Shown piece after piece: positions 30,649 to 42,224 of a stretch of 64,000 nt of DNA. Within the stretch, counting starts at the first letter, position 1; each line of letters begins with the position of its first letter. This stretch comes from Dasypus novemcinctus (taxonomy: Eukaryota > Chordata > Mammalia > Cingulata > Dasypodidae), in NCBI RefSeq assembly GCF_030445035.2, contig NC_080677.1, forward strand, positions 115,065,263 through 115,129,262, written 5' to 3'. A program made the translations under genes and the position numbers. The notes under the pieces were generated by a model. It had not been told where the DNA came from. It saw only the letters and a list, made by a program, of their open reading frames with translations, and made no database searches.

Positions 30649-32227
30649 GGCACTGCGATGCTTCAAAGTAGAACACTGCATTTGTTGGGGCAGGCCACTT
30701 GAAGCCTTGTCCCCAGAAGGCCTTCCCTGCATGTGGAAACCTGACCTGGCCAGCTCAAAGGGGGTAATCTAATCCTGGTCACATTTTCAGTGAGTTCTCA
30801 GGTATCAGCAGCCTTCTTGATACTTACCCAGGGCTGAATTTCCCCCTGGGCCAGCCCAGGCTAGCCAACCATTTCAGAACAAGGAACACAACCCCTGCCA
30901 ATGTGGGCTTAACCGCAATCTAACTTTCTGGGGCAAGTCGGCCCTGATAGAGATCTACCGTATCGCTGTTAGTTAAAGGCCAAGTGAGCCATGGTTGACA
31001 TGCCTGTTACAGGACCGAGACGTCAATTTGGTGCCTGTTTCTAAGAATACATAAACAGAGCAGAAAGGAGAATCCACCCACCCACTGCAATTCCAGGAAT
31101 TTCAGACCAGACTAGAGGTAAAGCAAAAATCTCCTTGTGTGGGACCTAGGAATTCAAATGTTCAGCAAGATCGCCAGGGAATTCCGATGCCCACTAATGC
31201 TGGAGAACGACTGCATTTATTAAGGCTATCTCTGTTAGCCCTGTTCACATAACTGACGTTCAGAGTGTCTCCCTTCCGTGGTAAGGGGCCATCCCGTGAT
31301 GACCCAGGCCCCCCGGCCAGCCCGGGGAATGGAACTGTGGCCACCAACCTCCTGTTATAGACATTTCTGGTCTGCTTCTAGAGACATTCAGGCCATCGGC
31401 CATCAGGATGTGAGTAAATGGCTGCTCTGGCATTTATAGCTTGCTCTCCTGATTTGAAATGTCTTGATCACAATCAGAAGACATACCCTTTCCCCCCAGC
31501 CTCCTCCCTGCCTCTGCAGCTGGCTGCTGCATTTCCCTTTTCTTTGTGCAGCATTCACATTCCTATCATGGAGAAAGAAAAGCCCTACAGTGGCTGCATT
31601 CTGCTATCTCTTGCCTGTGTTGTGAACTGTGAGTCTCATCTAGATCAAGAAAACAATGATCAATATTAGCAGGCCAAGGGCAAAGTGCCAAGGATGCCTC
31701 CCTTCTCTTGTACAGGCTCAGGAAAAGAGATGGGGGTGAGGTACACAAGAATTTTTTTGGTTCTTTCCTCTCCTCTTCCTTCCTCTGCCTTCCAAGCCTC
31801 CCCGCCCCCGCATATCGCTGCATTCTGGACCCAACATGAATCTAGAAAATGTGTATGACTGAAGTTTGACGTATCAGGGGTGCAAATAGCTTTATCTTCC
31901 CAGCACATCCTTATGATTCTCTTGTGCCCTTCATAGCTGAATCCCTAAAGCTGGTGGAGGAATTTGCAGTATTGTGTTCTTAATTTAGTGTGCTCATCAC
32001 TCCATAAAAAATAATTATTTTCCTGAAGGGCAAATAAAGTCGTTCCAGAAAAAACTAACCTGATATTGAAGAAGAAAGAAAGACAGCCAGAGGAGGCTCT
32101 TCTCCTATGGGCCTAGACAGCTAGATAACGTCTTACTTTTATCAGGTGGGGAGTTTCCATTTGTCTTTTTGTTTTTCTAATTGGTCGTGCTATACAACTG
32201 GATTTCAATGGTCTTTAAAAAAATGAG
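30649..32227. other. Unassigned sequence, no gene seen
   Basis: Mixed base composition, slightly GC-richer near 31150-31330. No exon recognised. Frames up to 85 codons have no known domain. Confidence 0.4.
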
Positions 32228-32408
32228 GGAGTGGATGTGGCTCAAGCAATTGGGTGCCCACCAACCACATGGGAGTTTCTGGGTTCAGTTCCCAGTGCCC
32301 CTTGAAAAAGAAAACAAGCATACAATGAACAGACACAGGGAGCAGACAGCGAGCACAAACAACAAAGGGTGGGGGAGAAATAAATCTTTAAAAAAATAAA
32401 AATAAATA
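32228..32408 (+). mobile_element. tRNA-derived SINE, short type
   Basis: Sense copy. The head reads GAGTGGATGTGGCTCAAGCA (A-box region), then GGGTTCAGTTCCC (B-box region), a body with CAGACACAGGGAGCAGACAG, and an A-rich tail after AAATAAATC. ATGAG occurs before the head and after the tail. Confidence 0.8.
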
Positions 32409-32442
32409 AATGAGTAACTACTGCATGTATTTCACTACCAGT

Positions 32443-32590
32443 GGTTTCTATACCTGACTTCTTATTAGCATCACCTGGGGTGCTTTTGAAAAACACAGTT
32501 TCTTACCATTAGATATTCTGATTCAGTCTGGGATAGGACACTAGCATCTGCATTTGTCATTGTGATGTGCAGTTTGGGAATCATAGTCCC
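32443..32590 (+). mobile_element. MER5A-type hAT fragment
   Basis: 'TTAGCATCACCTGGGGTGCT' and 'ATTCTGATTCAGTCTGGGAT' are MER5 marks. Confidence 0.65.
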
Positions 32591-32852
32591 ACCCCATACT
32601 AAGTGCTGTGGGGATACAAAAGAATTATGACACCATCGTTGCCTTTGAGAGTTTACAACCTAGGCAGGGACAGAAATATTATACACTCTGTAACATTATA
32701 TTCTATCACAATAAGAGTATTATAGATCCTATGTTGGAAATAAGAGAAGTAGGATAGAGAGAATCGGTCTTTCAAGGTTTGTTTGTGGGTTTGTGGGTAA
32801 ATTTCATTATTTTCCAGAGGCCTTTATAAGTCAAGGATTGGTGTCTTTGTTT

Positions 32853-33262
32853 GTAGATGGCCATGGCAATAGCACAGAGTGGGTTTTGGCTTAATAACAG
32901 GGATTTATTGGCTCACAGTTTGGAGGCTGGAAGTCCAAATCAAGGCTTTGGCAAGACCATGCTCCCTCCAGGGGTTGGTAGCGTTCTGGTGCTGCCTTGC
33001 CACAATCCTTGGGGTTCTTTAGCTTATCTCTTCTGCCTTCTATCACATGGTGCGGTCCTCTCCTCTCTCTCTCTTCTGTGACTTCCTGGTTTATGAGGCC
33101 TCCAATAATCCAGATTAAGACCTATCCTCCTTCAGCTGGGATACACCTTAACTAAAAAGAAGATGTTCAAGAAATCCTATTTACAATGGGCTCACACCCT
33201 CAGGAATGTGAATTAAGATTAAGAACATGTCTAAATTGTGGTACATAATTCAATCTGCCACA
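32853..33262 (-). mobile_element. MLT1-type MaLR LTR
   Basis: Antisense MLT1 pattern: 'AACAGGGATTTATTGGCTCA', 'GAGGCTGGAAGTCCAAATCA', and an end at 'TTCAATCTGCCACA'. Confidence 0.75.
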
Positions 33263-33299
33263 ATTGGGCATGGTGGGTAGATACCAGGCTCAGAGGTTC

Positions 33300-33450
33300 A
33301 TTGAGCTGGAAGGAACTTTACTGAATCCAAACTCCTCCTCAGTTTATGGTGGAAAACATTGCATTCTGGAGAGATAAAGTGACCTGTAAGAGGTCACACA
33401 GCAAACACCTGGCAGAGCTGGATGAGGATCTTGGTCTTGTGCTAGATTCA
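33300..33450 (-). mobile_element. MIR SINE fragment
   Basis: 'GTAAGAGGTCACACAGCAAA' and 'TGGCAGAGCTGGATGAGG' give the antisense MIR core. Confidence 0.55.
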
Positions 33451-33985
33451 GCACCTGTTATTAGGGAGGGACAATCTCTACAAACCACAAATGGCTGCAT
33501 TTCTGGAATTGAACACAATAGAGAGCTTCTTCACAGAACCCACTTCTGAAGACCTTCCAGCCCTGCTCAGCCAGAGTCCATGGGACTCCAGTGCTGTGGG
33601 CTTCATTGCTTTCCACCTCTAGGTCTTGCAGCTGTCAAGTGGAGGAAATCCACAGGAAGGGCGTTGGACTTGGGCAATTAGAGCCAGACTTGCTACTTGA
33701 AATGATTGTTAAATCCATCTTACACAGAGGTTCTGAGGGCAATCCCAAAGGCACTGTGGTCCAGGACATATCATACTGTGAGGCTATTTCCCTTTGATGG
33801 CACCTGTCTGGAAAAATCTAGTTAAAATAAACATACAGGGCACTTATTACCATTGAAAACACCAAGATTCAACATTTGCATCCAGATATTGGCAGAAACG
33901 TGGTGGGGGTGGGGGAAGAGAAGCCAGAGGAAAAGCTGCCTCAAGAATCAGGAAGGGGATGGGAGTGGAGAGTGTGGAAAGGGAA
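33451..33985. other. Unassigned sequence, no gene seen
   Basis: Two short frames and a G-rich stretch (33900-33960). Nothing recognised. Confidence 0.4.
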
Positions 33986-33989
33986 AGAG

Positions 33990-34110
33990 CACTATTGTTT
34001 ATTATTATTATTATTAAAGTTGTGAGCTTACAGAAGAATCATGTATAATATAGATTTCCCATATATCACCGTATTATTAACATCTTGAATTAAGGTACCA
34101 TTTTTGGAAA
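33990..34110 (-). mobile_element. (TTA)n and LINE-1 3' UTR fragment
   Basis: A TTA run (A-tail side) followed by 'CTTACAGAAGAATCATGTAT' and 'ATTTCCCATATATCACCG', resembling the L1 3' UTR seen at 2500 and 58480. Confidence 0.55.
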
Positions 34111-34330
34111 CCAAAATAGTCACCTCCCTTTGTCTTTGGTGATAAGGAAGGGAGTGCTAGGAGGTGGGATTTCCCTTGAATCCTTTGACTGTGCAGGCTG
34201 GGAGTCCTCTTCCTCGCCACCTCCTATTTGCTGCTGTCTGTCCTGACTATAGGGATCCAGACCCATTAACCCAAGCTGGCATGCTCCAGGCAAGGCTCTG
34301 CTGATTCTTGTATTTTCTATTGACTTAATG

Positions 34331-34763
34331 TCTTGGTTTGCCAGACTGCTATGACAAATAGTTAAACACAAGAATTTATTGGCTCATGGGTTTAGAGGCC
34401 AGAAAGTCCCAGATCAAGGTATTGGCAAAGCCATTCATTCCCTGGGGTCAGCAGTGTTCTGTGATGGCTGTCCTCCATCACACAGCCATGTCCTTGGTCT
34501 CCTCCTGCGTCTGCTCTACTGGTGTCTTCCTACAGCTTTCTCTTTGTAAAACTTCCAGCAATATGTATTAAGACCTTTCCTGATTCAGTTGGGCCATACC
34601 CAAATAGGATCTCAGAAGATTGTTTTCACAAATGAGTCCACACCTTAACCGATAATACATCTTCAAGGGTTCCTATTTAAAAATGGGTTCATACCCACAG
34701 GAACATGGATTAAGATTAAGAACATGTCTTCTGTTGGGGCTCATGATGCAATCTACCATACTT
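34331..34763 (-). mobile_element. MLT1-type MaLR LTR
   Basis: Begins TCTTGGTTTGCCAGACTGCT, has AGAATTTATTGGCTCATGGG, ends near CAATCTACCATA. Confidence 0.75.
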
Positions 34764-34794
34764 AGGGTCTTTACATTTTTCTAGTCAATAACTT

Positions 34795-35227
34795 TTTTTT
34801 TTAAAGCTTTATTTTTCATTTATTTCTCTCCCCTTTCCCCCCCCCCCCCACCCTTTGTCTACTCTCTGTGTCCATTCACTGTGTGTGTTCTTCTGTGTCC
34901 CCTTGGATTCTTGTCAGTGGCACCGGGAATCTGTGTCTCTTTTTTGTTGTGTCATCTTGCTGCCTCAGCTCTCCATGTGTGCAGAGCCACTCCTAGGCAG
35001 GCTGTACTTTTATCACGTGAGGCAGCTCTCCTTACGGGGAGCACTCCTTGCGCATGTGGTTCCCCTATGCGGGGGACACCCATGCGTGGCACGGCACTCC
35101 TTGTGCACATCAGCACTGCACGTGGACCATCTCACCACACAGGTCAGGAGACCCTGGGTTTGAAACCTGGTCCCCCCATGTGGTAGGCAGATGCTCTATC
35201 AGTTTAGCCAAATCTGCTTCCCAACCC
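34795..35227 (-). mobile_element. DAS-type SINE, full length
   Basis: Flanked by GTCAATAACTT (34784) and GTCAAAAACTT (35228). The tail joins a run of 10 or more C in the CT-rich tract. The head with TTTGAAACCTGG ends at 'AATCTGCTTCCC'. Confidence 0.88.
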
Positions 35228-35238
35228 GTCAAAAACTT

Positions 35239-35985
35239 CTAACAATGTAACAGCATCTCAACAGGTTCAAGGAATGTTGGGCCTGGTGAGGAACTGGTCT
35301 AGCTTTAAAAATCAAGAACACACATACAAATTAAGAACAAAGAAAGCAGATGGACACCTCCATTAAATAACTAGAGGATGCTCTCGCTACTCTATTTGAA
35401 AATATGTAGAGGCCTAGTATTTCTTAGATAAGGTTATTTGTAAATTATGTCTCCTCTTCTCCCTATAATGGGTTTTCATGCCATGGACTTGCAAGAGGAC
35501 TGTGAGGATTTACTTAAACCTGTCCCATTAAATCCAAAAGTTTTGCCAGCTGGAGACTCTAGAACTTAATTCCCAGGTTCATGCCACCCTGTTCTTGGCT
35601 AAGAAATTTTTAGGGACTACTAATCCAGGACCCAGCAGATGCAACATTTAGCCAACCTTTCTCTAAGTCTGCTTTGACCTCATGGGCTGAGACACTCGGT
35701 TCCTGCCTGGTGCCAGGAACCTTATATCCACACGGGGCCCATTCCAGGAGTAGGTTTTCTATCTAGTTGGCCTAGTCCAGAAGAGCTGCCTGGTTCACTT
35801 ACCTGCTAGGCCTGTTTCCCTAAAACTGGGATCCCAAGTGTTCTTGCCAGTTCTTCTCAGGTTCTTGGGTCCTGTCCCTGAACCCAAACCCTGTGCCTAG
35901 GACTCTTGTTTGTTATGTCCTGTTGATAACCTAGATTTTCCATCCTGATTCAGGGCAGCCATTTTAGCACCTGACCATCGTGCTG
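35239..35985. other. Unassigned sequence, no gene seen
   Basis: Mixed sequence. No exon or repeat recognised. Confidence 0.4.
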
Positions 35986-36556
35986 GACTGAATCACGGCC
36001 CCCCAAAGATGTCCACATCCTAGTCCCTGGTACCTCTGAACAGGTTGGGTTTCATGACATAAGGATATTTGTTAAGCAATAATATTATAGACTATAAAGT
36101 AGGGTAAATACCCTGGGTTATTCAGGTGAGTCCAACCTTACCACATGAGCTCTTAAAAGCAGGGAATTTTCTCTGAGTGAGAAGAGATGCAGCAGGAAGG
36201 GAAGTCAGGGAGATTCCAAATGTGGAAAGGATGTGACGTGCCGTTACTGGTTCTGAGATGTAGGGACCATGAGTGAGGATTCAAGAAAGGCCTCCAAGGA
36301 CTAAGGACACCCCAACTGGCAGCCAGCAAGGAAATGGGACTTTAGTCCTCTGTCCTCAAGGAACTGAATTCAGCCAATGCCTGAGTGAGCTTGAAATGGA
36401 TGCTCCTTCAGAACCTCTAATAAGAAAGACTGGTTTTATTCTGGTGAGACCTGTGCCCAGATTTCTAACCTACAGAAATGGTAAGATAAAAAATCTCTGT
36501 TGTTTTAAGCCAGAAGTGTGTGGTAATTTCTTATGGCAGTAATAGGAAACTAAAGC
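35986..36556 (+). mobile_element. MLT1-type MaLR LTR
   Basis: Sense copy: 'CTGGACTGAATCACGGCCCC', 'GATGTCCACATCCTAGTCCC', a near-end 'TGTTGTTTTAAGCCAGAAGT', and the end 'ATAGGAAACTAAAGCA'. Confidence 0.82.
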
Positions 36557-36889
36557 AGAACCTTATTGTGACATTTTAAAAATGCAAATATCATATAACA
36601 GGAAAAAAAGAATACACAATAATGATGGCAAATTCTCTTGCTTTCACCACTGCAATTACCACCACTCCCAAAAATTAAGGTGTCTATTAATCAAATTCCT
36701 GATTTTCTGGTTTCATTTCAGAAAAGAAATGTATCAATATTTCTTCCAGTGCTTATATTTTTCCTATCCAGTAACTTGCTATTGTTGCCAAAGATGCACA
36801 AGGATTACCTGGGATGAACAGCATATAATTAACCACCTTTAGTGACTATTTATGTGGTCCATTAGTATTAACATCATTTCATTTTTTAT

Positions 36890-37020
36890 AAGCAATAATC
36901 ATATGAGGAAATGGACACTAAAGGTCAGAGAGGTTAAGAGACTTGCTCAAGTTGCACATCTGTCAAGTGCCTGAACTGGGATTCAAACTCAAGTTTCTTT
37001 GATTTCAAAGCCTTCCTCCT
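36890..37020 (-). mobile_element. MIR SINE fragment
   Basis: 'CAGAGAGGTTAAGAGACTTG' and 'GAACTGGGATTCAAACTCA' give the antisense MIR core. Confidence 0.65.
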
Positions 37021-37089
37021 ATGGTCAAGAATTTTTTCTGTCCCTTGAATTTACTTTTGCTCATTTTCTTCCTTTTGGAATGTGGAGTA

Positions 37090-37588
37090 TAATGGTTTTA
37101 AAAGGTAACCATAAATCATTTGATAACTCCTTCCTTCAAGAGATGGAGCTTAATTCTCCTCCTCTTAACTGTGGTTGGACTAAGTGATTTGCTTCTAACC
37201 AATAGTATAAAGTGCAAATGATACTGTGTGACTCTGCAACCAGGCCACCAAAGGCATTGGGACTTCTCACTTCCTTTGTTTTGGACCCCTAACTCTGGGG
37301 GAAGCATGATGCCACATTGTGAGCACCCCTTTGGAGAGAGGCATGTGGCAAGGAACTGCAACAGCCGGTGAGAAACCGAGATGTGAAGAACCATGTGAGT
37401 GAGCTTGGAAGTGGATCGTCCACCTCCAGATGACAGCAACATCCTGAACACACTTTCATGAGAGACCACCCAACTAAGCGGCTTCCAACATTCTGACTCA
37501 CAGAAACGGCAATGTAATTTATGTTTGTTGTTTAAAGCTGATATGTTTTGGAGTAATTTGTTACGCAGCAGTAGATAACTAATAGAGG
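37090..37588 (+). mobile_element. Old MLT1-type MaLR LTR
   Basis: 'GTGAGTGAGCTTGGAAGTGG', 'TTCATGAGAGACCACCCAAC', and an end with 'GGAGTAATTTGTTACGCAGC' then 'AGATAACTAATA'. Confidence 0.75.
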
Positions 37589-38744
37589 AGCATTCACTGT
37601 CACCTCACTGTTATGGAGCCTCAGAATTGAACTCAACCATGGAATCATGGGCTATCAGAATTGAAAGGACTATTGGAGGCCAAGGAGTTCAATGCCCTCA
37701 TCTATAATCTACAGGGAAATCTACATATTAATGTTTACGTCAAAGGCCTTTGTGAGGACTAAATGAAGTGATATGAACAATATGTCCAGTGCACTGAGCT
37801 AAGTGTTCTATTTTAAAAACTAGTCTCCCTTTTCTGGATGAGAAAACTGGGGGCCTAGTTGTGTAGTGACCTCCCCAATACCTCTGAGTGTCAAGTCCAG
37901 GGCTTTCCTTTACTCTTTCCTTACTCCTTTGCCCACTGTTTCTCTGACTTTTAATTGTCCTCCAAATAGAGTAAAGGCACACATGACAGTACAGGCCATC
38001 TTTGAGAGGTATGAGCAAAGTATCTGGGTGAGTGTGAGAGACAGTTGACCCAGGGCTGAAGTACTGTGCTGAAGAGGTCATATTTGGTCTAGAAATACAA
38101 AAGGAAGTCACTGAAGATTCTCAAGCTGGGATGAGAACTACAGTTAAGGAAGATAGTTCCAGAACTAGTCAGGAAGGAATGAAGTGGGAGAGACAAGAGG
38201 TGATGATGCCAGAAGCCAAGGACTGGTAGCCTGCTCAGCAGCTTCAGGTCAGGCACAGGGCCTTGTCCTTCCTTGTACCCCAGCCTGTAGCACAGTCGCC
38301 TCACACAGGGCAGGTGCTAGATAAATGTGTGTGGTCCTTGCCGTTAGGCACTCTCTTGCCCTGCCTCAAATTCCTTTCTTCTCTCGTGTCCCCATGTGCT
38401 AAGCCTACCTAGTTTTCAAGACACAGCTCAGATGCTGCTATTGCTACACACACGCACACACATCAGAGTATGATTTCTCAGAATCACAAAATAGTTCACC
38501 TTGAACTTGCTTCACAACTGCTGATTTCTCATATAAGTCACTTTCCTAAAATAGGCAGGAACACTGAACCTTGACCAGAGTCAGCCTGCCCACCTTGGGT
38601 TTATCTCCACTTTGCAGACTTTGCTTCTCCTTGCATCTTGCACAGGTCACTGGTCTGTCATCACTGGCTAGCACCATGGGTGTGGGTGCTGGAGACAGGA
38701 AGTGGGCAGAGGAGTGGGGCTTTGCTTCCTCAATGATGGCCTAT
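37589..38744. other. Unassigned, with weak MIR and L2 traces
   Basis: Antisense MIR-like sequence at about 37750-37880 ('GATGAGAAAACTGGGGGCCT') and L2-like sequence at about 38340-38440 ('TTCAAGACACAGCTCAGATG'). No gene seen. Confidence 0.4.
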
Positions 38745-38895
38745 TAAAAATTTTAAGAGACTTTCATATTGACTGTCTCATTGTGGGCTGTGAAGTCAGG
38801 TGTTCTTAAAATAGTTTTTCGAAAATGAGGAGCAGAGAACACATAGATGATCAGCAACTTACCCAAAGCTTCATGAGGGCTGGAACTCTAGGCGT
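38745..38895 (-). mobile_element. Possible MIR SINE fragment
   Basis: Antisense MIR-like order with 'AAAATGAGGAGCAGAGAACA' and 'AGGGCTGGAACTCTAGGC'. Very diverged. Confidence 0.35.
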
Positions 38896-40935
38896 TTCCC
38901 ATTGCCGGCAGCAAGCTTGGCTGGGGACATCTATGTCCAATGGGCATCTAGGCCATGCATGGCTTCACAGGGCATGGCCCAGTTGGCTTCCCACAAAGGG
39001 AACTCTTTTGTGCCTGAAAGTTTCACTTTGAGCCTTGGCCTATTGGTAGTCCCGCCTCTGCAGTGGGCTTCTGAAGTCACCAGGTAAGGTAAAAATTTCA
39101 TAGATTTAAAGGTCCCCAATGTTACCATAAAACCTTAGGTATGAAAAATGCTGTGCTAAATTATACAGGCATGGATGTCTAGTGTAATGTCCAGAATATA
39201 ATGTATAGGAAGAAGTACATATATAATTTCACATTTTAATTATAGAAAAGAGAGGGATCTTTAAATGCAGGAATCGCCCTCTTAGGATGACCAGCCATTT
39301 TGGGAATGCTCTAGTTTTAACTCTGTAAGTTTCACATCCAAGTTAACCCCTATGTCCCTGGCAAACGAAGATGGTTGGTTACCCTAAGTCAACCTTGAGA
39401 GATGCTCACATTGCAAGATACCTGGGGGAACTGAAGTAGACAGTAAGGTTCATGTTTCCCTAGTGGGCTGGAGGACAAACTAGCCTGCAATTCCTGCTCT
39501 CTTTCTCTCTCCATCCTCCTACCCCATGGCATAACATTGAATTTGCACTAACTAAATAAAATATTCTCAGATATAACCCTTGATTCTACTAGAAAAGCAG
39601 TTGAACAGTAAAAAACATGGTTTTCTAAACTTTTCTTGACATCACCTGCCTCCGATACAGGGGAAGTAAGTGCATATGATTGGGTTTTTGATCTGTGTGT
39701 GTGTGGTGGGGGGAGGAGCTTCTGGCAGGTTTCTTGGATTTCTTTGCTTGCAAGGTTTTGTTCTACTAGTTACTTATGAATGGAGCTTACACTTGTACCT
39801 ATTGGGGTTACTCTTTGAGTTGAATGTTTCACAGCAGCAATTGGTCAGTGCTAGAGGAGCATATCTCAATGTCAGACTACTAACAGGACAGGGAATAAGT
39901 GAATGACAGCTCCTCACAGCATTGGCATTTTTTGGTATTTACGCTTTTAACTCTATTTTGGTATCAGTGACCGCTCATCAAATCCATGACTTTTGCTTTG
40001 TGTCAGAGTTGCCTGGACTGAAGTCTACCTGGAAAGTTTCCTTCTCCCTCATTCCCTGTTTGGAGTTGTCTAGAGCAACTGTCTGACGGCAAAGGGTATT
40101 GACAAGGGAGCAAGTTGCCAAAAAGCATTTGTGGTGTGGGCTCAAACTACTGTCAAGTCTTAGAGTTTGAGAATGAAGCTAATGGATCCCAGGAGTCTAT
40201 ATGGAAAGAAGATCAGCAAAGTGGCAGGTGACAGGGGCAGGTGAGACTGGCAACCTTGAGTGTACCCTCCACGCAGCTCATGTGTACATTGGAAGAAAAT
40301 ATGAGAACACTCCTGCCAGGACTCTGTGCAGGCTCAGGATTCAAGGTTCCAGCCTGTCCTTTCCTCATTTCTCTGACAAATAGACTTTCTGGTAGTCATC
40401 ATGCTCGGCATTCTTACACCAGTATAACTAAGGGCCTGGTAATCTAAGTAGTCTCTTTTTTTTCCATTGATTTATATGTAATTAGGTATGATCTTGAGAA
40501 AAATAGGATTAGCATCTAAAAGTATTCTGTTGTAAATTGTTTACAGAAGACAAAGAGAAAATGGGTGGGGCATTAACTGAGGAAGGAAGATTGACTGCTG
40601 GTATCAGCAGAGGAATGGGGTTCTGTGGCCACATTTATTTCTGTCATCAAGGGAAGAAGAAACAGTGGGGAGAACTACAGTCCAGAGACGAAGCATGAAT
40701 CCTGTGTTTCCCAAATGATTCATGCACTCTGTGCTCTGTGATTTCTTTTGGGATGACTTGAAATACAGCTGTGGGTAAATGGCCTCTGCAAAGTATTACT
40801 CATAAATTCCCATGAGGCTGTGTGCTACTTCATTCTCCTCAAACCTCCCTCATCATAAATCTGCCTAAAGCACTCCACAGACCCAGTGGCTTCCTGGAAG
40901 GATTTATCTTGGTTTCAGTTCCCCATGAGCAAGTT
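38896..40935. other. Unassigned sequence, no gene seen
   Basis: Two kilobases with no recognised repeat or exon. A short GT/GGGG stretch occurs at 39696-39717. Confidence 0.4.
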
Positions 40936-40971
40936 ATCCATCATCCATCATCATCATCATCATCATCATTT
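40936..40971. repeat. (ATC)n microsatellite
   Basis: About ten CAT/ATC units with one change. Confidence 0.9.
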
Positions 40972-40999
40972 CTTGCGCACCGTTGTAGTTTAAATTCAT

Positions 41000-41135
41000 T
41001 GTCTCATTTAATTTTCATAATAACCCTACCATTGGCTCCTAAAGAAACTAGTTCCGAGGAGATCAAGTAACTTGCTCAAGCTCACAAAGCTGGTAGGGAT
41101 GGTACTGGGATTTGAACCTAGGCAGCTTGCCACCA
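41000..41135 (-). mobile_element. MIR SINE fragment
   Basis: 'GATCAAGTAACTTGCTCAAG' and 'TGGGATTTGAACCTAGGCAG' give the antisense MIR core. Confidence 0.65.
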
Positions 41136-42224
41136 GAATTTAGGCTTTTCTGCCCTCTACTGACTCTCCTTTACTTCAGGTTTTCTTTTCTGTTACTTTT
41201 GTTTAGAATATGTGAAAAAGAAATGGTTTTGGCTTATATGGATAGCAGCTTGGGGATTCTACATTTATCCACTAAAGCTCAACTCCAGAGATAGATGTGA
41301 ATTAAACTTCCAGTTGACATTTGTGTTGGAGATTTGTGACTTCATCATCAGAAACCATTAATTAAGCTCTTTTCCCCAATCAGTGAGCCTGACTGAATTC
41401 TTAGAGGGTCCAAGACCATGCAGAAGATTCTAGTAGGAGAGACAGTACACACACAAATAAGTAAATAAGAAATAAGAAGCAATACCTGGTCTTTAGAGAA
41501 GTATTAAAGCTTGGTTGAACTCCTGGATTTATTATTTGGCCTCTTACAAGACACGCTGATTTTTTTTTTCAGGGGGAGGGCACTAAAATATTTACAATTG
41601 CATTCCCATTAAGGACTTGTGCCTTTCAGGGAAAGGGATAAAGCCTGGCTCACATTTGGGGTGGGATAGAGGAGAAAAAATTACCGAGGATCATTTGGGT
41701 CCTGAAGACTTCAGACCCTCTCATTTCCTACCTGGTTAACAACACGTGGGGCTTTGCAAGTTTCTACACAAACCTGTCCTGGAACCTGGAACATTGCCTC
41801 CTGGGTCATCATGGACAGGAAGGTACCTGAATAAGGTGAAGTCACCTCAATGAACTGCATTCTTTGAAATGCTCCTGGTTGTTTTTCAAGCCCAAAGGTT
41901 GAAAGCAGAAAGTTGGCTTTGTTGTGTTGGAACTGTTGAAACAAGGAAGCCTTTGGTTGCCTGTTCCCTGTCAGGTTCTTGCCAACATCCAGCACTGAGG
42001 AAGGGAAGTTGGGGGTGCTATGTTGGGTATTAGCATACTGATTGGCTCCACACTGGCATGTGCAGAGCACCTTTCTGTGTCCCTGACTCCCACCTGCTTC
42101 TCAACAGGTGTGATCTTTGTTGCCACAGGACTCAGCCCTTTCTCCACTGCCAGGAAAGGGCACAATGTCTTGATCTCCGCCCCCCATCTTCAGCATTTTG
42201 CTTAGTTGGCACTATCATTCATTG
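41136..42224. other. Unassigned sequence, no gene seen
   Basis: Nothing recognised. A 119-codon minus frame at 41711-42070 has no known domain. Confidence 0.4.

Noticed and set aside
40936..40971. Possible CRISPR-like or regularly spaced repeat
   Set aside because: Simple (ATC)n. No repeat-spacer structure occurs anywhere in the window and the DNA is mammalian.
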